Below, one piece after another: positions 11,839 to 22,190 of a DNA stretch of 64,000 nt. Each line of letters starts with the position of its first letter. Position 1 is the first letter of the stretch. The notes beneath the pieces were generated by a model. It was not told the DNA's origin and did not search any database. It was given only the letters and a program-made list of their open reading frames with translations. A program made the translations under genes and the position numbers. This DNA is from Liberibacter crescens BT-1 (lineage in GTDB: Bacteria > Pseudomonadota > Alphaproteobacteria > Rhizobiales > Rhizobiaceae): positions 1,196,501 to 1,260,500 of the forward strand of contig NC_019907.1 in NCBI RefSeq assembly GCF_000325745.1, read 5' to 3'.

Positions 11839-12651
11839 ATGCTCTACGAAGAAAAATCGCAATCAATTATTGAACATTTAATAGAATTGCGAACTCGCTT
11901 GATATGGTCACTAGTTTTTTTTTAATAGCATTTTTATTTTGTTTTCATTTTTCTAAACAATTATTTAACTATATGCTTATTCCTTACAAGTGGGCTGTAT
12001 TGCTAGCAAAAGCAGATATATCAAAATCTCAACTCATATATACAGCTCCACAAGAATTTTTCTTGACCCAAATCAAAATTGGAATGTTTGGAGCTCTCGT
12101 AATTTCTTTTCCAGTCTTTGTAACTCATATATATAAATTTATTGCTCCAGGTCTTTATAAAAATGAACGTTCTGCATTCTTGCCTTTTTTAATCGTTGCA
12201 CCTATTCTCTTTTCTCTTGGTACAATACTAGTCTATTTCTTTTTTATACCAATGGTAATGTGTTTGTTTCTATCAATGCAGCAGTATCCAGAGAACGGGC
12301 TTTTACCAATTTCTATGCTTCCAAGGGTATCTGAATATCTTGAATTGTTCATGAGTCTTGTCTTTTGTTTTGGATTAATTTTTCAACTTCCAGTTCTTAT
12401 AACTCTTCTTGCTCGCGTAGAAATGGTTTCTTCAGAATTTCTCGTAAAAAAAAGAAAAATAGCTATTGTTATAGTATTTATAGTGGCTGCCATCATTACT
12501 CCACCAGATCCTCTATCACAAATCGGACTTGCCCTGCCTACGATTCTTCTTTATGAAATATCAATTTTTTTCAGCAAAATTTGTAGAACGCAAACGGAAT
12601 CAAAGAAAAACAGATGGAAATATAAGCAAGGACATCTCCGGAAAAGCTTAA
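11839..12651 (+). pseudogene. tatC: Sec-independent translocase subunit TatC, two frame breaks
   Basis: Six-helix receptor of the Tat translocon. The frame starting at 11839 encodes the conserved N-terminus (IIEHLIELRTRLIWSL) but stops at 11923 after nine T (11915-11923). The body resumes in the -1 frame (SKQLFN, YTAPQEFF, APGLYKNER, TPPDPLSQIGLA) and could start at an internal ATG at 11904, which would lose the first half of helix 1 and the essential N-terminal motif. A second break of opposite sign lies in seven T at 12565-12571: skipping one T restores the expected C-terminus (SAKFVERKR, stop 12649-12651), otherwise an unrelated tail runs on to 12704 inside serS. Ten T and six T respectively would give one intact TatC of about 270 residues. 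Confidence 0.93.
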
Positions 12652-12691
12652 TTTCTAATAATCATTTAATCATTGTGAGTGGTAAAATATT

Positions 12692-13978
12692 ATGCTTGAT
12701 ATAAAATGGATTCGTAAGAATCCAAACCTTCTTGATAAGATGTTAAAAAATCGTGGACTTCCCTCTCAAGCTTCATCTATTCTCTCTCTTGATGCGAACC
12801 GTTCTAAAGTTATAAAAGCTGTAGAGGATATAAGAGCGCGTCGTAACTATATCTCTAAACAAATTGAACAAGCTTTAGCTGATAAAAATGATATTCTTAT
12901 ACAGAATCTCAAAGAAGAAATTATAAGCTTGAAAACGCAGCTACCAACTTTAGAACATGAAGAACGACAACTCGATATCTCTTTAAAAAACGCTATTTCT
13001 TTTCTTCCTAATATTCTTCTTGATGAAGTACCTGTAGGAAGTAGTGAAAATGATAATATTGTTACCCGCGTTGTAGGGGAAAAACCAGACAAATCTTATT
13101 TAGGCAAAGAACATTTTGAGATCGGTGAAGCGCTTGGTTATATGGATTTTGAACGCGCTGTAAAATTATCAGGTTCACGTTTTTCTGTTCTAACAAGTCA
13201 GTTAGCTTGTCTAGAACGAGCTTTAGGCCAGTTTATGCTGGACATTCATACCACTAAACATAACTATATTGAAATCTCTGCTCCGTTTATAGTACGGAAA
13301 GAAGCTATGTATGGAACAGGGCAATTGCCTAAATTTGCGGCAGATATGTTTTGCACCACAGATGAACGTTGGTTAATTCCGACAGCAGAAGTAACATTGA
13401 CTAATCTTGTAGCCAATGAAATTATCGATCACGATAAGCTTCCATTACGATTTACAGCTTTGACGCCCTCTTTTCGATCAGAAGCTGGATCAGCTGGGCG
13501 TGATACACGTGGTATGTTACGACAACATCAATTTTGGAAATGTGAACTTGTTTCTATTACTGATACAAAAAGCTCTGTTACAGAACACGAACGTATGACT
13601 GCCTGCGCAGAAGAAATCCTTAAACGACTTGATCTCCATTATCGAGTAGTTAATCTATGCACAAGCGATATTGGTTTTAGTGCTTGTAAAACATACGATA
13701 TAGAAGTATGGCTTCCAGGACAAAATAATTACCGTGAAATTTCTTCTTGCTCTATTTGTAATGATTTTCAATCTCGACGCATGAATAGCCGTTATCATGA
13801 TAAAGATAGTAAGTCTTTAAGATTTACGCATACATTAAATGGATCTGGTGTAGCAGTAGGCCGTTGTTTGATCGCCATTTTAGAAACATATCTTAACGAA
13901 GATGGTTCTGTTACTATTCCAAATGCTTTATTACCATATATGTGTGGACTCAAGAAAATTGAAAAACTTAATCATTAG
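12692..13978 (+). CDS. serS: seryl-tRNA synthetase
   Basis: Charges tRNA-Ser and tRNA-Sec. The 428-residue class II synthetase has the N-terminal coiled-coil arm (about residues 28-105), the motif 2 region ([20 protein letters not shown]) near residue 265 and motif 3 ([15 protein letters not shown]) near residue 390. It starts 41 bases after the inferred tatC stop and is probably cotranscribed with tat. In rhizobia surE lies between serS and pcm; here it is missing. Confidence 0.97.
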   Translation: MLDIKWIRKNPNLLDKMLKNRGLPSQASSILSLDANRSKVIKAVEDIRARRNYISKQIEQALADKNDILIQNLKEEIISLKTQLPTLEHEERQLDISLKNAISFLPNILLDEVPVGSSENDNIVTRVVGEKPDKSYLGKEHFEIGEALGYMDFERAVKLSGSRFSVLTSQLACLERALGQFMLDIHTTKHNYIEISAPFIVRKEAMYGTGQLPKFAADMFCTTDERWLIPTAEVTLTNLVANEIIDHDKLPLRFTALTPSFRSEAGSAGRDTRGMLRQHQFWKCELVSITDTKSSVTEHERMTACAEEILKRLDLHYRVVNLCTSDIGFSACKTYDIEVWLPGQNNYREISSCSICNDFQSRRMNSRYHDKDSKSLRFTHTLNGSGVAVGRCLIAILETYLNEDGSVTIPNALLPYMCGLKKIEKLNH

Positions 13979-14228
13979 CCATAATCAGGTTCTATTCCTT
14001 CATATAGGAAAATAATATCAAGAACTCCACAACCATAGAAAAGTTTTTTATACTAAACATGAAGAAAAAGATTGCTAATATTATTATCAAATCCAATATT
14101 ATCCCGATTCATTGAATGCATATTCAAAAAATATTATTCAAGAATTTCAATAAAAGTTGTATTAGAAAATACTATAATTTCTATAAATTATATGTTCCGT
14201 TCTAAAAAAGATATTTTTTAAATTTTGG
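13979..14228. other. 250-base gap at the usual surE position
   Basis: Short AT-rich gap between serS and pcm. Related rhizobia place surE (5'-nucleotidase, about 250 codons) here. No SurE-like reading frame or clear remnant was found, so the gene appears deleted rather than freshly mutated. Confidence 0.5.
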
Positions 14229-14903
14229 ATGCAATATAGACAATTGAGTGATTCGTTTTCAAAATCTGAAAAAGAAAATTTTTTTGCAATGATATCGCGT
14301 TTAAAAGCACAAGGTATTGTTGACTCAACCTTATTTAATGCTTTTGAAAAAACTCCACGCTCTATTTTTGCACCTCCACATTTTATTGATGTGGTATGGT
14401 CTAATCGTACAATTCCTATTGAATGCGGATCCTTCATGGAAGGAGCAGATCTTGCTGCAAGAATGATTCATCATCTCAAAGTAAAAGCTGGACATAGGGT
14501 TTTAGAAGTGGGAACAGGAAGTGGTTTTACAGCAACGGTCATAGCTCAAATAGCAGAGCGTGTTTTTACGATTGAACGATATAAAACTCTTGTAGTAGCA
14601 GCACAAAAGCGTCTTGAAATTTTATCAATAAATAGCGTTATTGTTCGCCAATATGATGGATCACGTGGTATGTCTATAGAAGGAACATTTGATCGCATTT
14701 TTTTAACAACTGCGTTCCCTTCTCTTCCTCGTGTTTATGTTGATCAACTCGTTCCTGGTGGCTTAATGATAATACCCTTGATATTTCCTAACAATGAATG
14801 CAAAGTAGTACGAGTTACCAAAACTGGACACTCCCTTGAGCAAGAAGAGCTCTTTCAAGCACCTTATCTTCCTATAACACCTAAAATATCATTATTTCTT
14901 TAA
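14229..14903 (+). CDS. pcm: protein-L-isoaspartate O-methyltransferase
   Basis: Repairs isoaspartyl damage by SAM-dependent methylation. 224 residues; the SAM motif I region VLEVGTGSGFTATVIAQ lies near residue 96, preceded by the family pattern PRSIFAPPHF near residue 43. In rhizobia pcm follows serS-surE and precedes a LysM/M23 lipoprotein gene, as here apart from the loss of surE. Confidence 0.94.
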   Translation: MQYRQLSDSFSKSEKENFFAMISRLKAQGIVDSTLFNAFEKTPRSIFAPPHFIDVVWSNRTIPIECGSFMEGADLAARMIHHLKVKAGHRVLEVGTGSGFTATVIAQIAERVFTIERYKTLVVAAQKRLEILSINSVIVRQYDGSRGMSIEGTFDRIFLTTAFPSLPRVYVDQLVPGGLMIIPLIFPNNECKVVRVTKTGHSLEQEELFQAPYLPITPKISLFL

Positions 14904-15021
14904 TCCTAGAAATATATTTAATATAATTTTAATTCATAAAACTCTAATTATTTGGAATACTTTAATTGAGCAGTAACCCTAATTATTATAATATGCTTTA
15001 AATATATTTACTGGTATTGTA

Positions 15022-16266
15022 ATGTGTACTAACAATTTATGTTTTTTTAAAAAAAAATTAAATGAATTTCTATTATCGATAACAATAGTAGGAATAATCT
15101 CAGGATGTAGTACAACAAAGACTGATCCGATATTTATTTCTCCTACCAATAATCAAAATCCACCTGAAAATAATACAAAATACCTACCTGTTCCAGATAT
15201 TGATGTTGGCACTAACAGCTTAGAACCACTACAAGCTACAGAAAATACCATCAATAATAATGAACCTCTGTCTAATCAAACTTATCCAGTATACCAAACG
15301 GAACCTATTGAAAGAGTTGAGAGAACCTCTCTCTTTCAAAAAAAAGCAACTCATAGCAACCTCTCAGTAAATAAACCTGCAGCAGCAGCATCAAAAAATG
15401 CACATATTTCTAATCATACAAATTCTTTCAAAAAAAATAAGAAAAAAACTATTTTTCTTTCAGAGAAAAAATCATCTTCTTTGTCGTCTTCTACAACTAA
15501 TAGCTACAAAACAGAAAATAAACCTGTAAATTCTAAACAAAAAGAACGTTATAATAACAAATCTGTTGAAAACAAAAATATATATACGGTACAAGTAGGA
15601 GACACCTTAGAAAAAATCTCACAAAAAATGAATATAAATGTTAACTCGTTAAAGGTAAGGAATAATATCACAGGAGATGCAATAAGGCCTGGACAAACTT
15701 TAGTAATAACACAAGAGAATTCTTCTGGAAAAGCGATTGATTCTTCAATAACAGAAAGCAAAGGAAAACCGCTTAAAAATGTTGTATCAAAGAATAATAT
15801 CAATCTTTCTAAAAACTATGTAAAAAATTCGACTGTTCCTAACACTCAACAAAAACCGACTTTAAATGATAAAATTCCTAAATTAACAGGCATTGGAAAA
15901 TATCGCTGGCCAGTTACAGGTACTATAGTTAATTCTTTTGGGAAAAATAGTGCTGGACAGTATAATGATGGCATTGATATTTCTGTCCCTTCAGGTACCG
16001 CTATTAAAGCAGCAGAAAATGGAGTTGTTATTTATGTTGGGAATAGTCTCAAAAAATTGGGCAATACAGTTTTAATCCGTCATGCTGATGGAATAGTTAC
16101 TGTTTATGGACACGCTGAAAGTATTTCAGTACAAAGAGGGCAAAAGGTTCAGAGAGGTCAAACAATTGCAATTTCAGGTATGAGTGGTGATGCAAAACGT
16201 CCCCAAACGCATTTTGAAATTCGGAAGAATGCTATAGCACTCAATCCTTTGAACTTCCTTGAATAA
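15022..16266 (+). CDS. NlpD-like LysM/M23 lipoprotein
   Basis: 414-residue exported lipoprotein. It has a hydrophobic signal segment ending in a lipobox (IISGC, Cys about residue 30), a long low-complexity Ser/Asn/Lys linker, one LysM peptidoglycan-binding domain at about 187-230 (YTVQVGDTLEKIS), and a LytM/M23 domain at about 295-410. Two zinc-ligand positions are replaced: the first His of HxGxD reads Asn (NDGID, about 315-319) and the first His of HxH reads Gln (QTH, 395-397). That pattern points to an NlpD/EnvC-type amidase activator rather than an active endopeptidase. Located after pcm as in other rhizobia. Confidence 0.9.
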   Translation: MCTNNLCFFKKKLNEFLLSITIVGIISGCSTTKTDPIFISPTNNQNPPENNTKYLPVPDIDVGTNSLEPLQATENTINNNEPLSNQTYPVYQTEPIERVERTSLFQKKATHSNLSVNKPAAAASKNAHISNHTNSFKKNKKKTIFLSEKKSSSLSSSTTNSYKTENKPVNSKQKERYNNKSVENKNIYTVQVGDTLEKISQKMNINVNSLKVRNNITGDAIRPGQTLVITQENSSGKAIDSSITESKGKPLKNVVSKNNINLSKNYVKNSTVPNTQQKPTLNDKIPKLTGIGKYRWPVTGTIVNSFGKNSAGQYNDGIDISVPSGTAIKAAENGVVIYVGNSLKKLGNTVLIRHADGIVTVYGHAESISVQRGQKVQRGQTIAISGMSGDAKRPQTHFEIRKNAIALNPLNFLE

Positions 16267-16289
16267 AAGTTATAACAGAGAATATAAAA

Positions 16290-17075
16290 ATGCTTCCTTC
16301 GCTTTCATTTTTTTTTCGTTTAGCTGATACGGCAAAAGCAGAAACTTTACCGCGTTTTCGGAAAAAAAATGCAGTAATCAATAAACAACAATCTGGATTT
16401 GATCCTGTAACAGAGTGCGATCGAACTGCTGAATGGGCTATAAGAAAAATTATCTTGCAAGAGTTTCCTGACCATGGAATTTTGAGCGAAGAATATGATT
16501 CTATACGATTAGATTCAGAAAATATTTGGGTCATTGATCCTATAGATGGAACAAAAGCATTTATATCAGGATTACCGTTATGGGGTACTATGATCGGATT
16601 TCAATACAGGAAGAAATCAATCTTAGGCCTTATTGATCATCCTTTTACAGGAGAACGTTATTTTGCTGATGGCAAGAGCTCCTATTATTGGGGACAAGAA
16701 GGCAATCGTATTATTAAAGTACGCACATGCTCATCTCTTTCCAATGCTATAATTTTTACAACCAGCCCTTCCCTATTTTCTCCCAACGAATTAGAATACT
16801 ACAGGCTTGTAGAAAACTGTTGTATACTATCGCGATATGGTGCTGACTGCTATGCTTATACTTTACTGGCATCTGGTTATATCGACTTGGTTATTGAAGC
16901 AGACCTTAAACCCTACGATATAGGAGCTGTTATTCCTTTAATTGAACAAGCAGGTGGTATTATAACGAACTGGAAAGGTGAACGAGCAGAACAAGGTGGC
17001 CGAATTTTAGCTTCTGGATCAAAAGAGGTATACCATGAAGCTCTTTCTATTCTTTCTCAATGCCCTACATCATAA
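16290..17075 (+). CDS. hisN: inositol monophosphatase family, HisN-type histidinol-phosphatase
   Basis: 261-residue Mg-dependent, Li-sensitive-type phosphatase. Metal motifs are present: DPVTECDR near residue 36, EEYD near residue 70, DPIDGTKAF near residue 86 and ADLKPYDIGAVIPLIEQAGG near residue 206. The sequence resembles the HisN branch, which dephosphorylates histidinol phosphate, but no other histidine genes except hisC are in the window, so the true substrate is uncertain. It begins 24 bases after the NlpD-like gene. A run of nine T within codons 7-10 is in frame here. Confidence 0.85.
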   Translation: MLPSLSFFFRLADTAKAETLPRFRKKNAVINKQQSGFDPVTECDRTAEWAIRKIILQEFPDHGILSEEYDSIRLDSENIWVIDPIDGTKAFISGLPLWGTMIGFQYRKKSILGLIDHPFTGERYFADGKSSYYWGQEGNRIIKVRTCSSLSNAIIFTTSPSLFSPNELEYYRLVENCCILSRYGADCYAYTLLASGYIDLVIEADLKPYDIGAVIPLIEQAGGIITNWKGERAEQGGRILASGSKEVYHEALSILSQCPTS

Positions 17076-17438
17076 AATGATATCGTAGCTCCGAAGATGT
17101 TTTAGAAAATTACTATCAGTTGTAACTCAAGGATTATGAAAACTCCTTATCACTGCAGACAATTCTCACCAAAACGGTAAATGAATAACCTCATCTTTTT
17201 TAACAATTCTATACTTATTAACAGGTGGACAGGAGCTGTTTCTCAGAAAAACTTTAATTAAATTCAATAAATATATTTTGATGGTTATCAGCTAATACAT
17301 TCATTTAATGAATAAAGTTTACTAATATTCAGTTATAAATACATATATACATGAAGTGGATCTTTTTGACTTTAAATTCTTATTAAACAGTATATATTAA
17401 TATTAATATACTTTTAAACGGTATGAATCTTCACCTCT
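17076..17438. other. 363-base intergenic region
   Basis: AT-rich region between the HisN-type gene and the ABC exporter. No gene, RNA gene or strong terminator recognised. It presumably carries the exporter promoter. Confidence 0.5.
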
Positions 17439-19292
17439 ATGAAAAGCTTTTCAAAAACTCTCTCTAATACACATATTTTTATTAAAACTCTTAGAAATCT
17501 ATGGCCTTACATGTGGCCTGAAAATAGAACCGATTTAAAAATAAGAGTTGTCGCCTCTATATTTTTTCTTGTGGCCTCAAAATTAGTCTTGCTGAGTGTA
17601 CCTTTTTTTTTCAAATGGACAACTGATTCTTTAAATACACAATTGCAATCATCTAACATGTTAACTGAGTTTGGTATAGGAGCCATCGCTTTAACAGCAG
17701 CCTACAATTTGATGCGACTTCTAAATGTTTTACTAGCACAGTTGCGTGATATCTTGTTTTCCAAGGTCGGACAAAATGCAGTACGAGTTTTAGCGTGTCA
17801 TGCTTTCTCTCAAATACACAATTTATCAATGCGATTCCATATCCAACGTAAAACAGGAGCTTTGTCTAGAACAATAGAACGCGGTATTAAAGGAATAGAA
17901 ACTACTACTCGTGTCATAACAGTTTACTCCTTCCCAGCGATACTAGAATGTATCGTTTCCATAGCTTTTTTATGGTATAGTTATGGTGCTCTTTATTTTA
18001 TAATAACATGTATTACTATCGTTGCTTATGTATGGTTTACAATAAAAGCAAGCAATTGGCGTATTAATATTTTTAAAGAAATGAATAAAAGAGATTCGGA
18101 AGCTAATAATAAAATCATTGATTCTTTAATCAACTACGAAACAGTAAAATGTTTCTGTGCTGAACATATAGAGATTAAAAATTTTGATTCTTCTATGTCA
18201 AAATACGAAAAAGCAGCTATCATTATTGCAAACTCACTTGGATGGCTTAATTTAGGTCAAGCAACAATCTTTGCTCTCGGAATGACTGTAATAATGTTAA
18301 TTTCAGCTCATACCGTACAACTTGGACAACAAACTGTAGGTGATTTTGTTCTGATAAATGCATTACTTATCCAGCTTACTGTTCCTCTTAATATTATGGG
18401 AACAATCTACCGTGATATTCGTCAAGGGTTATTTGAAATTGAAGATTTATTTCATATAATCAATGAAAAACCAGAAATAATAGACGTTAAAAATGCGCCT
18501 TCTTTAATCATTAAAAAAGGAACAATATCTTTTAAGGATATCTATTTTTCCTATGATATAGAAAAACCTATTCTTAAAAACATGAGCTTCGAAATTCCTT
18601 CTGGACATACAGTCGCGATTGTTGGGAAATCAGGAGCTGGAAAATCAACTATTTCTAGGCTTCTTTACCGCTTTTATGAAATTCAAGATGGATCTATTTC
18701 TATTGATGGACAGGATATTCGTTCTGTAACGCAAAAATCACTGCGGGCTGCAATTGGAATTATCCCGCAGGATACAGTGCTCTTTAATAACACAATAGCG
18801 TATAATATCCTCTATGGCCGTCCAGAAGCCTCTGAAAAAGAGATGATTCATGCAGCAAAAGTTTCCCAATTAGACGCATTCATTGAAAGTCTAAAAGAAG
18901 GCTATAACACTATAGTAGGTGAACGTGGATTAAAATTATCCGGAGGAGAAAAGCAGCGTGTTGCTATAGCGCGTGCCATTATCAAGAACCCACCGATTTT
19001 GATTTTTGACGAAGCAACTTCCGCACTTGATACAATTACAGAAGGAAATATACAGAAAGCTCTAGAATCATTATCACAAAATCGAACAACACTGATAATT
19101 GCTCACAGACTCTCTACTATTGTAAATGTTGATAATATTATTGTACTTCATGAAGGTAATGTTCTTGAACAAGGAACCCATGCAGAATTATTATCCTATA
19201 ATGGGATGTATGCATCAATGTGGACAAAACAACAAGCAGCTTTACAAGCAGAAATAGAGTTAAATCGAATATTCTCTAGTAAAAAACATTGA
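17439..19292 (+). CDS. Atm1/HMT1-type ABC exporter (fused membrane and ATPase domains)
   Basis: 617-residue half-transporter: six-helix exporter domain about residues 20-330, then the nucleotide-binding domain about 360-600. Walker A GKSGAGKST, signature LSGGEKQRVAIARA and Walker B ILIFDEATSALD are intact. The N-terminal domain resembles the Atm1/ABCB7 family (LWPYMWPENRTDLKIRV), members of which export glutathione-bound sulfur or metal conjugates. It lies directly before psd-pssA, the usual rhizobial arrangement. The substrate is inferred from the family. Confidence 0.9.
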   Translation: MKSFSKTLSNTHIFIKTLRNLWPYMWPENRTDLKIRVVASIFFLVASKLVLLSVPFFFKWTTDSLNTQLQSSNMLTEFGIGAIALTAAYNLMRLLNVLLAQLRDILFSKVGQNAVRVLACHAFSQIHNLSMRFHIQRKTGALSRTIERGIKGIETTTRVITVYSFPAILECIVSIAFLWYSYGALYFIITCITIVAYVWFTIKASNWRINIFKEMNKRDSEANNKIIDSLINYETVKCFCAEHIEIKNFDSSMSKYEKAAIIIANSLGWLNLGQATIFALGMTVIMLISAHTVQLGQQTVGDFVLINALLIQLTVPLNIMGTIYRDIRQGLFEIEDLFHIINEKPEIIDVKNAPSLIIKKGTISFKDIYFSYDIEKPILKNMSFEIPSGHTVAIVGKSGAGKSTISRLLYRFYEIQDGSISIDGQDIRSVTQKSLRAAIGIIPQDTVLFNNTIAYNILYGRPEASEKEMIHAAKVSQLDAFIESLKEGYNTIVGERGLKLSGGEKQRVAIARAIIKNPPILIFDEATSALDTITEGNIQKALESLSQNRTTLIIAHRLSTIVNVDNIIVLHEGNVLEQGTHAELLSYNGMYASMWTKQQAALQAEIELNRIFSSKKH

Positions 19293-19420
19293 TAAATTCG
19301 CTAGATGAAATTTAATGACTTATATTTTCATTATAGCTAAACTAAGCTAGAAATTAGTTTTAAAAAAATGTGCATTCTCTTTCATTGAGGTATGCCAATC
19401 AATTTTTAGGAGAGTTTTTT

Positions 19421-20119
19421 ATGCAGATTATACAGACAATAAGAAAAATGATGGTACCTATCCATCGCCAAGGATGGCCATTCGTTATCATTTTAGTTTG
19501 TATCTCTATTTTTTGTAGTTTCACAATCGACTTCTTATTCTGGCCAAGTCTTATAATGACAGCTTGGTGTGCCTATTTTTTCAGAGATCCAGAACGAGTT
19601 ACCCCTCTTGATAATGATTTGGTGATCAGTCCTGCTGATGGACGAGTATCGTCTATATGTACGGTTGTTCCACCACCAGAATTAGAACTTGGCACAGAAC
19701 CAATGATCCGTATTTCCATTTTTATGAATATTTTTGATTGTCATATCAATCGTGCTCCTGTTAGCGGTGAAGTGATCAGAAGTGTACATCACAATGGTCA
19801 ATTCATCAGTGCTGATCTTGACAAGGCCAGCGAACAAAATGAAAGACATAGTGTCCTCATCCAGACAATCCATGGCAAGATAGGCGTCATACAAATTGCT
19901 GGGTTCGCAGCTCGAAGAATAATTTGTTGGATAAAACCTACTATGAAAATAGATGTAGGAGAGCGCTTTGGTTTAATTCGTTTCGGTTCACGAGTGGATT
20001 TATTTTTACCAGAACATGTTAATATACGTACTGCAATTGATCAACGAACTATCGCAGGAGAAACAGTGCTTGCTGAATTTAATTCGTCTAGAAAACCTAT
20101 GATTAGCTATCACAATTAA
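19421..20119 (+). CDS. psd: phosphatidylserine decarboxylase proenzyme
   Basis: Converts phosphatidylserine to phosphatidylethanolamine; a membrane-associated pyruvoyl enzyme made by self-cleavage. The 232-residue short form ends with the cleavage motif in RFGSRVDLFLP (Gly-Ser bond near residue 188). The start at 19421 is preferred over an in-frame upstream ATG at 19370 because TTAGGAG lies 8-12 bases before it and the product then matches the family length. Followed 18 bases later by pssA. Confidence 0.94.
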   Translation: MQIIQTIRKMMVPIHRQGWPFVIILVCISIFCSFTIDFLFWPSLIMTAWCAYFFRDPERVTPLDNDLVISPADGRVSSICTVVPPPELELGTEPMIRISIFMNIFDCHINRAPVSGEVIRSVHHNGQFISADLDKASEQNERHSVLIQTIHGKIGVIQIAGFAARRIICWIKPTMKIDVGERFGLIRFGSRVDLFLPEHVNIRTAIDQRTIAGETVLAEFNSSRKPMISYHN

Positions 20120-20137
20120 AATGACAAATCTGCTACC

Positions 20138-21019
20138 ATGACGAAAAATATAAAGCCAGAAGTTTTACCTATACCTTCTATCAATTCTTCTTCACAAAAT
20201 TTTTCACGAGGCCCCCGTCTTCGTGAAATATCCCTTAGATTAATTTTTCCTAATTTAATCACTGTTCTTGCAATTTGTTCAGGACTTAGTGGAGTAAGGT
20301 TGGCTTTAGAACAAAGCTATGAAAAAGCTGTCTTTATGGTACTCCTGGCAGCTTTTCTTGATGGTATTGATGGAAAGGTTGCTCGCATGATGAAAGCAAC
20401 TTCAAAATTTGGTGGGCAGATGGACTCTCTTGCCGACATTGTTAACTTTGGAGTAGCACCATCTTTAGTTGTATATATTGCTATATTACATAAAGCGCAT
20501 CCTTTTGGTTGGATTGCAGCTCTTCTTTATACTGTTGCTACAAGCCTCAGATTAGCACGTTTTAATATTATGAATGAGCGTGATAACAAAGCAACCTGGC
20601 AAGATGAATATTTTGTTGGTGTACCTGCACCATTTGGTGCAATATTATTGCTTTGTCCAATGTATATAAGTTTTCTAAATGTGCCTATAACAACAACGTA
20701 TAGCTATATTTTCGCAGCTTACACTATAATTATTGGTTTTCTTCTCTGTTCACGACTCCCTGTTTGGTCAGGAAAAATAACATTTAAGAATATCCGTCGA
20801 GATTTAGTCTTACCAGCTATCCTTAGTGCAGTCATCTACATAGCATTGATTATGAGCTTCACTTGGGAAGTTTTGACGGTTAGTGTATTTATCTATATCA
20901 TATTACTACCACTGTCAGCTCATTCCTGGAAAAAACGCTATGGAACATTAATTGTAGATACGGCTACAAGCAATGATCCCAATACTCAGGATCAAGAAGA
21001 CTTTGCAGAACATATTTAG
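20138..21019 (+). CDS. pssA: CDP-diacylglycerol-serine O-phosphatidyltransferase
   Basis: Makes phosphatidylserine for the Psd step encoded just upstream. The 293-residue membrane protein holds the CDP-alcohol phosphatidyltransferase motif, DGIDGKVAR followed by GGQMDSLAD, near residues 80-110, and about eight hydrophobic segments. The pair psd-pssA gives a complete PE branch. Confidence 0.95.
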   Translation: MTKNIKPEVLPIPSINSSSQNFSRGPRLREISLRLIFPNLITVLAICSGLSGVRLALEQSYEKAVFMVLLAAFLDGIDGKVARMMKATSKFGGQMDSLADIVNFGVAPSLVVYIAILHKAHPFGWIAALLYTVATSLRLARFNIMNERDNKATWQDEYFVGVPAPFGAILLLCPMYISFLNVPITTTYSYIFAAYTIIIGFLLCSRLPVWSGKITFKNIRRDLVLPAILSAVIYIALIMSFTWEVLTVSVFIYIILLPLSAHSWKKRYGTLIVDTATSNDPNTQDQEDFAEHI

Positions 21020-21056
21020 ATTTATAAAGCCCTCTGAAATTCAGTATCATAATATT

Positions 21057-22190
21057 TCAACTGTTAACGCGCACGCCTCCTTTTAACTGAATGCCAATCT
21101 TATTAAGACCTACATCTTTTGAAAATTTATCCAGATCAACTTCATTATTACCGGTATAACTATCGTCGCTAGAAGTGGCACAGGATAATGCAAGTTTTTT
21201 AGTTCGATTAGAAACATCACCAAATGCATATGTAAATATGCGTATCCCCCTCTGTTTCATCTCTTTACAGAGGCTCAAGGTTTTCTGATCATTCGTAATG
21301 TCATTATTATCAGTTAAAAATTCTGCAATAACATATTTTTTTACGATCTTGTTATTCTTCTTTTTCTGTTCTGATGCTTCATAGGCCGACGTCAGCTTAT
21401 CATAAGCGACCTTCATGGCCAGATAGTTGTTCGTACCAGGTGTAGGAGGACTCCCCTTTTTAATCCGAGCTATATTTTCAGGAGTCTGCCAAAATAAAGT
21501 TCCATTTGAATCATCACCAGGATAAACTTGACCCGCATACGAAATTTGTCCCAGTAATAAATAGCTCCCCAAATCAATATCTGTCCGCTCAAACAATGAT
21601 TCCGCTAAATCACTATTTGCAGTTTCATGCATTGCGTATTGATTTTTGCTCTTAGAATAAGAAAAATCTTGTACATATTCAACCGAGACACCAATTCTTT
21701 TATCAGGATTAGGAAGAACAGCCTTTGATACACTACTCGTTGATATTATTACTGAACCCTGACTTGAAATATATCTTTCAAAAGAAAAAGAGCTCAGGGG
21801 CATATCATAAAAGGTAACAGCCTGAATGTTATATTCAGGTGAATCATGATAGGCCTTCTCAATTGTAACCTTTGCATCCTTAGAAAGTTTTTGAGCTATG
21901 CTCTGAGTAAAGAGATTTAATAATTGTTTTTGCAAATGATCCCTGACCAATGCTGTCATCGCGGCCACATTAATATTGACATCAGGATTAGTGTTTGCTT
22001 TTTTAAAAATTGCTGAAGCAGCCGTTAAAGTAGCAGCATCAGTTGCTTCCTGCAATGAACTACGGGTCATAATCATCCTGGATGTATCAATGGCAAAGCC
22101 TACCATAGAAAGCAAAACCGGCATCAACAAGGCTGTTAATATAAGAAAATTTCCCTTACGACATAAAAATATCTTTTTAAGAAAGTACAT
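21057..22190 (-). CDS. TadG-like VWA-domain pilus-assembly protein
   Basis: 377-residue protein with the TadE/TadG N-terminus: a short basic leader, then a hydrophobic helix (FLILTALLMPVLLSMVGFAID, stated here as residues about 15-35) and the usual SRMIMTRSSLQEATDAATLTAA. The C-terminal half is a von Willebrand A domain with MIDAS positions recognisable as DFSYS (about 190), PGTNN (about 255) and FLTDNND (about 288). TadG proteins attach to Flp/Tad pilus machinery at the envelope. No other tad genes are adjacent, but a TadD-like gene lies at 42.8 kb. Confidence 0.8.
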   Translation of the reverse strand: MYFLKKIFLCRKGNFLILTALLMPVLLSMVGFAIDTSRMIMTRSSLQEATDAATLTAASAIFKKANTNPDVNINVAAMTALVRDHLQKQLLNLFTQSIAQKLSKDAKVTIEKAYHDSPEYNIQAVTFYDMPLSSFSFERYISSQGSVIISTSSVSKAVLPNPDKRIGVSVEYVQDFSYSKSKNQYAMHETANSDLAESLFERTDIDLGSYLLLGQISYAGQVYPGDDSNGTLFWQTPENIARIKKGSPPTPGTNNYLAMKVAYDKLTSAYEASEQKKKNNKIVKKYVIAEFLTDNNDITNDQKTLSLCKEMKQRGIRIFTYAFGDVSNRTKKLALSCATSSDDSYTGNNEVDLDKFSKDVGLNKIGIQLKGGVRVNS

